DNA from: Triops longicaudatus | Taxonomy: Eukaryota > Arthropoda > Branchiopoda > Notostraca > Triopsidae | Direction: 5' to 3' | Assembly (NCBI GenBank): GCA_022885665.1 | Contig: JAGQDJ010000015.1 | Location: 252,955 to 316,954 of the forward strand | Length of the DNA stretch: 64,000 nt | Shown: positions 60,501 through 64,000 of the stretch, piece by piece | Layout of the letters: each line of letters begins with the position of its first letter | How positions within the stretch are numbered: the stretch's first letter is position 1 | Notes under the pieces: model-generated | What the model saw: only the letters and a program-made list of their open reading frames with translations | What the model was told of the DNA's origin: nothing | Database searches by the model: none | Program-made: the position numbers and the translations under genes

Positions 60501-63399
60501 ATACTTGGTAAAGAGTCACCGAAAGCTCAAGTGGGCATAACGTGTAAATCAGTTACAGTAAATCTAGCTATAATGTACACGTAAGGGGTCGGAAAATGTG
60601 TACATTGTAACCGATTGTACATAATAGCCAAGATTCGCCCCAATGCCTTAGAAAATAGTTTTATTCATATTTTCTGTCTTATCTATTTTTTCAGGTAACA
60701 CGTGAAGTGTTAATAGTCGCCGCTTCACAAGAGCAGCCTTTTTTGCCATTTTATTACTGAAATAATAGAGCACAGTCGAATAATTTTTTTTCCTGTAGTC
60801 ATCTATACCACGTATGGCCAGTGGAAATTGTTTGAGAGCGAAAGCACCAAAGGCGCTTGTTTGAAGAGCCATACTAAAAACCTAGCACACTAGCTCGAGT
60901 ACCGTGATCTTGTGGAACGCAAATTTTCCCTCTAGATTTGTGTTTCTTATGCGTTACCGCATGACAGCTCTTGAGTTCACAATAAAGAAGGAAATAGCAC
61001 GTGTAAATTGCCACAGGACCGCAGTTTTTGTACGTTATAGACGAAAATAAGTTATCGGCGAATTCTTTATAGCCGAAGCTTTCCCTGTACATTTACTGAC
61101 ATGTTTCGCCGGGATCTGTGGACCTTGTACACTATAGCCGATTGTTCTTTATAACCGGCGTTCATTATAGCGAAATTTTACTGTAATTTAAAAGAGCAAT
61201 TTGAAGCAAAAGGATCTGATCGCTTATAGCTTGATTTAGATAGATGCGTAGTTTTTTATGCAAATCTTTAAAACACATACAGAGCATGCTATCAGAGCAA
61301 AGTACAGCTGACATTTGGTTACCACAATGCGAAGGAGCAAATACGGTCTCCAAGATCCTACCCAGTGAAACTGGGAGCCGGAAAGGAAAAAAAACGAAAG
61401 TTATACAAAACGAACACAGTCATGGCAGCTTCTTCCTTCGAATAGGAACTATTGGTATGTTGAGCACTTAAATATACAAAGCGTCGTTTCGAATATATTC
61501 TTAACACTTTTTCCGTTTTCATAATTCCATTTTATTCGCATGTCTGGATAACTAAATGAAAGCATTCGGCTTGGGTACAATGCTCTACAATGGGTTAGAG
61601 TTCAGTGCATTTTTCGAGATTCCCCCCGAATCACCTTGCTACCAAGTTTTACGGGGCGTCAACCCGATTTTGCAAGCTACCTTCACTTTTATGCAAATGT
61701 ATTTCATTTTCTGCAATTCAAGGGTAAGCGCACAGCGTTTCAAGTTGATTGCAATTGTTAGCATTAAAATATTGTTTTGCAGTTGAATATTCAGAAATTT
61801 AAAGCTATATCAAGATTCGGTCTAATGCATTTGGTAGCAACAAATGTGTGTGTATGGATTCGGACTCTGGTACGAGAATCTTTGCAAGAAATCGCCGAAA
61901 TGCAGCATCCACATCATCACGGAGTAGTTCAGCATCCCCAACATATCCAAGAAGAAACTTTGGCTACTATTGGTAATGCATACAATTAAGCTTATTCCGT
62001 AACCTAGCAAATTTAACAAAGCAGATGTGCCGTTACGGCGAATAAAGGTTTTAATTCCAATATTTCTTCTTTGTGATTTTTTTTTTCTTATTGAAAAGAT
62101 TATGAAGTGTTTACTGTTATGACGAAAGTTTTCTTAATAATGTTTGTTATAGGAAACAAATCGCACCCATCACTGTGGGATTTGACAAGTAATTACACTT
62201 GTGGGAGGCAGCCACTCTTAGGATCCATCGTAGTGGACTCGGCCCCATTTTTGTACCCGTTTCTCATTGAATTTTCGCTTATCGGTGCCGCAGTTCTCTA
62301 CGTAATATGGGCACATATTGGCCTAAAGTCACGCGTTGTGGATGTGTTTAATCAAGAAGTCGAAGAAGATGTACCCTCAGATCGCAAAAGATACCTTCGA
62401 GTGGACTGTATGGGGTCTTCCAAGGTAGGTTACTCGTGGATACATCAACCTCACTCTGAGGCTCACCTTACAAAATATTCATACAATTTATGCGCGTAGG
62501 GACTTTTTATGGGTTTGTTTGTCCTCCTGTTTTCCTTGATTTCTTTGACGCTATTTTTCGTTTTGGTTGCTCATCCCGAAACTCATCTCTCAGCAGTATT
62601 TTTAGCAGATGCGACCCATAGCGTCGTTCTGTTTCTTTCGATTATTGCCATGGTTATAGGACTTGTCAGGTAATTTCCTACCAGATGACGAGGCAATACT
62701 TTTCGGTAACTAAATGGTTTTTGCATCATTTAGAGTACGAACATTGACGTTTTGTCCCGAACAGCACGAAGAACTGGGAAGTTTACTACTTCGAGTGTCG
62801 GCGTTAGGTATTTTTGCCTACTCAGTCTTTTCTATAATTGCCGGGGCTATGAGTCCATGGACTTCGGATGACAATGGTGCATCCCTCATGGTTCTTGTCA
62901 ATGGGATACTTTCAGTAGCCCAGGTAACGTGAACATCTTACATTTCGTGAAATAAAACAAAGTATGGAGAGTCACAGTGTGCGTTAGTTATAAATAAAAT
63001 AGGGTACAATTGAATTTCGCCATATTAATATGAAATTCTTTTCACCGAAGGTGATGGTCCAAATGTTATACATGTCGGACTTGTCTCATCGTCGGAGTAC
63101 ACACCCCGAAGAAAAACCCGGTCGTCAAAGCGTGACGTTTATGATCATTTGCGTAAGTGGGCAGAAACTCGTTTCTCGCGGTGTGGCTATTAATACATAA
63201 ATTTCTTTAGAACCTGACACTTTGGCTCCAGTATACTTTCGAAATGCAGAAAGTGGAAGCAAACCCGGTGCAGCTCAAGTTTTACGGTTTCTTGCCTTGG
63301 GCTATCGTGCAGAGGTTTACTCTGCCCTTGTGTATCTTTTACAGATTTCATTCTGCTGTAGTGTGTGCTGAGATATGGAAAAATACGTACAGGATGTAG
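57562..63399 (+). CDS. OTOP: otopetrin proton channel
   Basis: Eleven coding exons: 57562-58391, 59884-59998, 60190-60348, 61283-61454, 61563-61723, 61783-61972, 62153-62424, 62500-62669, 62734-62923, 63051-63152 and 63211-63399. All are GT-AG and frame-consistent, giving 849 residues. Residues 1-276 are a cytoplasmic Ser-rich tail without recognised domain. Twelve hydrophobic segments follow, as expected of the family: TM1 ALIGMSSLYAEFLIVV, TM2 GFFTYLYVGSILFLCYVFGY, TM3 after HSHGSFFLRIGTIAFGLGT, and so on to TM12 in GFLPWAIVQRFTLPLC followed by FHSAVVCAEIWK. HSHGS...LR...GLG and the C-terminal FLPWA/AEIWKNTYRM block are otopetrin signatures. A Cys and N-x-T site (SNYTCG) lies in the TM5-TM6 loop. 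Family members are proton-selective channels of the plasma membrane, used for acid sensing and otolith or ion homeostasis. The membrane part is certain; the first exon rests on splice phase. Confidence 0.93.
60556..61183. mobile_element. pogo-like inverted-repeat element in otopetrin intron
   Basis: The left end after a TA reads CAGTAAATCTAGCTATAATG. The right end in reverse complement reads CAGTAAAATTTCGCTATAAT and is followed by TA at 61184-61185, so both TA target duplications are kept. Further internal pieces such as TTATAACCGG, CTATAGCCGATTGT and GTACATTGTAACCGATTGT recur in inverted orientation, which suggests long imperfect arms. It spans 628 bp, has no transposase frame and lies in otopetrin intron 3. 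The ends and TA duplication fit a pogo/Tigger or mariner-type non-autonomous element. Confidence 0.68.
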
Positions 63400-63665
63400 G
63401 TACAACTTTCCTTATCGGTGTGTTTCGGACATGGAATGTGTACTGAAGTAGCAATTGTTCAAAACCATTCAGAGGCTGCCATCTACCTATTCTTATCTTA
63501 TGTATACATACATGATTAACTATTATTAAGGACAGTGTATGAAAGTTGTTGTGTGCGAAGATAAAAAGGTTTACGGGTTAAGGGAATTTTAAAGATAAAA
63601 ATGAGAAGGAAAGCTGTGCTACTTGGGAATGTGGAATACCGGTATTAAACTTTAAAATACAACAC

Positions 63666-63696
63666 AATAAAAAAAAACTTAACAGTGTATAATAAA
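63666..63696 (+). terminator. poly(A) signals of otopetrin
   Basis: AATAAA at 63666-63671 and a second AATAAA at 63691-63696 lie about 270-300 nt after the otopetrin stop. A T-run follows near 63710-63722. They are the first canonical hexamers downstream. Confidence 0.5.
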
Positions 63697-64000
63697 AAAG
63701 GCAAATTCTTTTTTTTTTTTTTGTCGATGAAAATAAGAATTCCGCAAAGTAACATAATGAGCTTCTGATATAAGCGTCCAAGAAAATTAGGTCAGGCAGG
63801 GTTATTTCCTAGTTCAGGTTTTACACCCTTAGTTTACAATCCGTGACGTCGAAAAGTGAAATTTGGGACAGCAAAACTTAATAGAAACTGTGAACATAGA
63901 TTTGCTGGCTTTATTTTGGATTTTTCCACTACAAACCGGCATTTTCGTTTTTTCGCGCATTACTCTTAAGTGTTTTGAATATGCTTCTTGCTATCAAAAG
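63697..64000. other. downstream flank, no gene seen
   Basis: AT-rich sequence after the otopetrin poly(A) signals up to the window end. No open frame or RNA gene could be supported. Confidence 0.4.

Overview
This is a eukaryotic nuclear window, AT-rich, with intron-split genes, GT-AG introns, AATAAA-type poly(A) signals and one Pol III tRNA gene. The gene set and the recurring TCAGT initiator-like pentamers upstream of three genes suggest an invertebrate animal, most likely an arthropod. The species cannot be named from what is visible. No CRISPR array, bacterial operon or prophage was seen.

Layout. On the minus strand, 0.9-2.75 kb, lies a complete six-exon protein O-glucosyltransferase of the POGLUT1/Rumi family. 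About 80 bp upstream of its start codon ends another minus-strand reading frame (2828-3134) that I do not recognise. From about 3.3 to 34.5 kb I find no convincing gene. That stretch holds low-complexity tracts, a perfect 27-bp-arm hairpin (6470-6527), a small pogo-like inverted-repeat element (15301-15460), a hAT-like MITE with an 8-bp target duplication (17006-17144) and scattered CRE-type sites.

The right half is gene-rich and all on the plus strand. A BCL9/legless homologue has a probable promoter and 5'UTR exon at 34.5-35.1 kb, a 4-kb first intron, and eleven coding exons from 39161 to 48239 (1923 residues). Next come an LC3-type Atg8 in three exons (52378-52882) that ends exactly at its conjugation glycine, a tRNA-Ala(CGC) at 55560-55631, and an otopetrin proton channel (57562-63399, 849 residues). 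An alternative pair of first exons for otopetrin lies at 56401-56665.

Functional links. BCL9 (nuclear Wnt/beta-catenin co-activator) and POGLUT1 (glycosylation of Notch EGF repeats in the ER) are both developmental signalling genes. LC3 serves autophagy and otopetrin is a proton channel. I see no shared operon or pathway module; the clustering looks like ordinary animal synteny. The least expected observations are the pre-exposed C-terminal glycine of LC3, two sets of otopetrin N-terminal exons with matching splice phase, and a 9-bp direct repeat across the last BCL9 intron. I did not find a clear new biological system.
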